This document shows, piece after piece, positions 61,921-64,000 of a DNA stretch of 64,000 bases. Position numbers and translations under genes: made by a program. The stretch is from Sipunculus nudus (taxonomy: Eukaryota > Annelida > Sipuncula > Golfingiida > Sipunculidae): assembly GCA_026874595.1 (NCBI GenBank), contig CM049311.1, positions 15,283,676 to 15,347,675 of the forward strand, written 5' to 3'. The notes under the pieces are model-generated. The model was not told the DNA's origin. It searched no databases and was given only the letters and a program-made list of their open reading frames with translations. Positions within the stretch are counted from its first letter, which is position 1, and the number at the start of each line of letters is the position of its first letter.

Positions 61921-64000
61921 GTGAACGGGCCCACAAGTGTAATATATGTGGCAAGGCCTACACAAATGATGGGAACCTTCGCAGACACAAGCGTGTTCAT
62001 ACAGGAGAGATGCCATACAAGTGCACCAAGTGCGAAGCCAGCTTCCGTGACCACTCAAGTCTCAAACTCCACATACTTAAACACACAGGTGAAAAGCCCT
62101 TTAAATGTTCAATATGTGATAAGCTGTTCAAAACAGCTTCAGACTACAAGAGGCATGAACGAACTCACACAGGTGAGAAAAAGTATGGATGCAAGCAGTG
62201 CGGCAGAATGTTTGTACAAGGTTGGCATTTGAAACAACATGAACGCATGCATGCCGACTACAGACCGTGGGAATGCACATTATGTGGTAAAAAATTACGT
62301 ACCAAAGCAAGTCTTATTCACCACGAGAAAGGCCATGCAGGGGTCAAGGACTTTGAGTGTAGCATTTGTAAAAAGCGTTTCACGACCTTGCGCTATCTTC
62401 ACAATCACCAGGTTATTCACACGAAAGCTAAACCATACAAATGTAAATTCTGTGGCACTGCCTTCAATCAGATATCAAATATGAAAAGGCATATGAAAAT
62501 TCACTCTGACACAAAGCCATACAAGTGTAAATATTGTAATAAGAAGTTTAAATATATCAATTCTCTGCAGTACCATGAAGGTATACATACTGGGCATATG
62601 AATATATGTGAGAAGTGTGGATACCAGTGCCGATGTATAGCTAGCATGAAGAAACACAAATGTCCAGGGAACACTGGGAAGGCAGGACCGGTAAAGTATA
62701 AAACAGTGAACCTTCCAGTAACAAAAACAAAGAAAGTTAAAAAAGTTAAAGAAATGAAAACTGTTGACAAAAAAGAAGTTGATTTTGTTCAGGAAGAACA
62801 AACAATGTCAAAACGGCCAACAAGATCATCAGCAAAAAGAGCTAAAATGGCAGCTGATGAGGAAGTTAATAAGCAGGTCAAGATGGAGAAAACAGCACCC
62901 AAAACAGGACGCGTCACAAAAGCTAAATACCAAAAGAAACCACTGCTGGTTCGAATAAAGGTTAAATCTTTGAAAAAGGTGCCATCCAAAAAACATGCTG
63001 TTGCACCAGAACGAGAGAAGACAGAGTCTATACCATATGATGAATGGGTCCTTGAGACTGAAAGAGAGGCCAAACCTGGTAAGCGTAGAGGTCGTAAGGC
63101 AAGAACAGAGGCTGAGCTGGTGCTAGGGATGGCAGACACGAGTAATGCCATGGAGGATGTAGATGCCACTTTGAAAGGGAATGTCGATAAAGGGGTGACA
63201 AAGAGAAAGACAGGAGGAAGAAGAAAAGCTCTGGTACCAAGAAAACGTATAACGAGGTCAGCGCAACAATGCTTGCAGACTGAAGCATATGGGGATGATA
63301 TTGAAGGAGTAAGTAAAGACCTATTAACCACAGACTCTAGGAATACAGTTGATGAAGCAGGGTTGTGTGCTGTAGGAGCAGTCTTGAAACCAGGGAATGG
63401 ATTGAGTAAAATGGACAGTGATGATGATGATATACCACTCATCGCCATGGTGAAGGAACCTAACGTTAATGCCAGAGCTGAGAAATCAAATTATGATGAA
63501 CCTTACGATGATAGTTGTACACGCAATGTGTTTCAGGACAGTGGGTTTATGGGTGATGACCACTCCCCAGATACAGGTAGTGGTCTTTGTATAGAAAGTG
63601 TCACCACATTACAATCAGATAGCGCCAATATCTTTGATTCAGTGATGTCACCTGCAGATGCTGATATTGGCAATGGGGCACTTGGCAACCACATAGTTCC
63701 CATGGAAACAGATGTAGATAACCCAGGTGAGGGCACTAACAACACTAATGAAGCTGTAAATGTCAACAGTAATGGTAGGGTTATTGAAAATGGCCATGGA
63801 AATGGCGCTGTTTATCCCCAAAATACATATGAGGACGATTATATCTCTGACGGTGGGAATTCAACATGCAGAACAAGGGAAGAAAATATTAGAGATATTG
63901 AAGCAGGCAGGGAAGGTCCATGCAGCCTGAAACAAAGTTCTTCTCAGCCAGAGGAAAAGGAGGAGCTATTAATAGTCACAGTAGAAAGCATACGTTCAAA
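61921..64000 (+). CDS. Large zinc-finger branch exon: C2H2 fingers 4-11, one degenerate finger, basic and acidic tail (open to window end)
   Basis: After the acceptor cttaatacag the phase-1 frame is open for 692 codons and runs off the right edge. Fingers include HKCNICGKAYTNDGNLRRH, YKCTKCEASFRDHSSLKLH, FKCSICDKLFKTASDYKRH, YGCKQCGRMFVQGWHLKQH, WECTLCGKKLRTKASLIHH, FECSICKKRFTTLRYLHNH, YKCKFCGTAFNQISNMKRH and YKCKYCNKKFKYINSLQYH. A last unit (ICEKCGYQCRCIASMKKHKC) ends H-x-C and is degenerate. With the two upstream exons this makes eleven regular fingers, roughly residues 169-496 of the predicted protein. A Lys-rich region follows with a weak AT-hook-like GKRRGRKAR and a second basic cluster near 63190-63260. 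After that comes an acidic, Asn/Asp-rich low-complexity tail with a DDDD run. Most likely a sequence-specific nuclear DNA-binding protein. The C-terminus and stop are outside the window. In total about 941 residues are visible if joined to the shared N-terminus. Confidence 0.9.

Noticed and set aside
61921-62232. 103-residue frame starting at the exon border
   Set aside because: Shadow of the true zinc-finger frame, which starts two bases later (61923) and stays open to the window end.
62789-63448. 219-residue minus-strand open frame
   Set aside because: Antisense shadow of the Lys/Glu-rich tail of the zinc-finger protein; Ser/Leu/Phe-rich with no domain.

Overview
The window looks like nuclear DNA of an invertebrate animal, most likely a bivalve or other mollusc. 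It is AT-rich, has large introns with GT-AG borders, and is densely filled with tandem-core repeat elements that carry GTCC/GTCT tetranucleotide tracts and short terminal palindromes. That architecture matches non-autonomous Helentron (HINE/DINE-1/pearl-like) elements, which are abundant in bivalves. The species assignment is inference. No bacterial-style genes, rRNA, tRNA genes or CRISPR arrays were seen.

Left half (1-30400): the 5' part of one minus-strand gene for a secreted C-type lectin-like protein. A signal-peptide exon at 29898-29973 joins, with matching phase 1, to the first C-type lectin exon at 1333-1445 across a 28.5 kb intron; the remaining exons lie beyond the left edge. The intron holds nested HINE-like elements (7535-11240, 22009-24503), a second repeat family with a 3' hairpin (15658-16740, 28562-29167), minisatellites, long TA/CT tracts, and one protein-like relic (19700-20044). 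A promoter region with nuclear-receptor-type half sites lies at about 30000-30420.

Middle (30400-37400): gene-free spacer with microsatellites, G/C homopolymers of up to 22 bases, a 30-bp minisatellite and two 14-bp CTCF-like sites differing at one base.

Right half (37400-64000): a plus-strand locus. Shared 5' coding exons (39430-39486, 40100-40212, 45445-45548) encode a short unrecognised helical N-terminus and end in phase 1. Two sets of downstream exons both accept phase 1. The first (50377-50645, 51280-52218) encodes a ZMYM/QRICH1-type domain derived from a Crypton tyrosine recombinase, with its catalytic residues lost, and ends in a stop codon followed by poly(A) signals. The second (59133-59351, 60478-60645, 61484-61567, 61921 to the edge) encodes an acidic/basic linker, eleven canonical C2H2 zinc fingers plus one degenerate finger, and a long basic-then-acidic tail that stays open to the end of the window. 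The simplest reading is one locus making two nuclear proteins with a common N-terminus and alternative C-terminal DNA-related modules. Two adjacent genes remain possible and only transcripts can decide. The introns are packed with HINE-like copies in the gene's orientation, a SINE-like insert with a 7-bp target duplication, a pogo/Tigger-like element with TA duplication and a transposase relic, and a hAT-like MITE.
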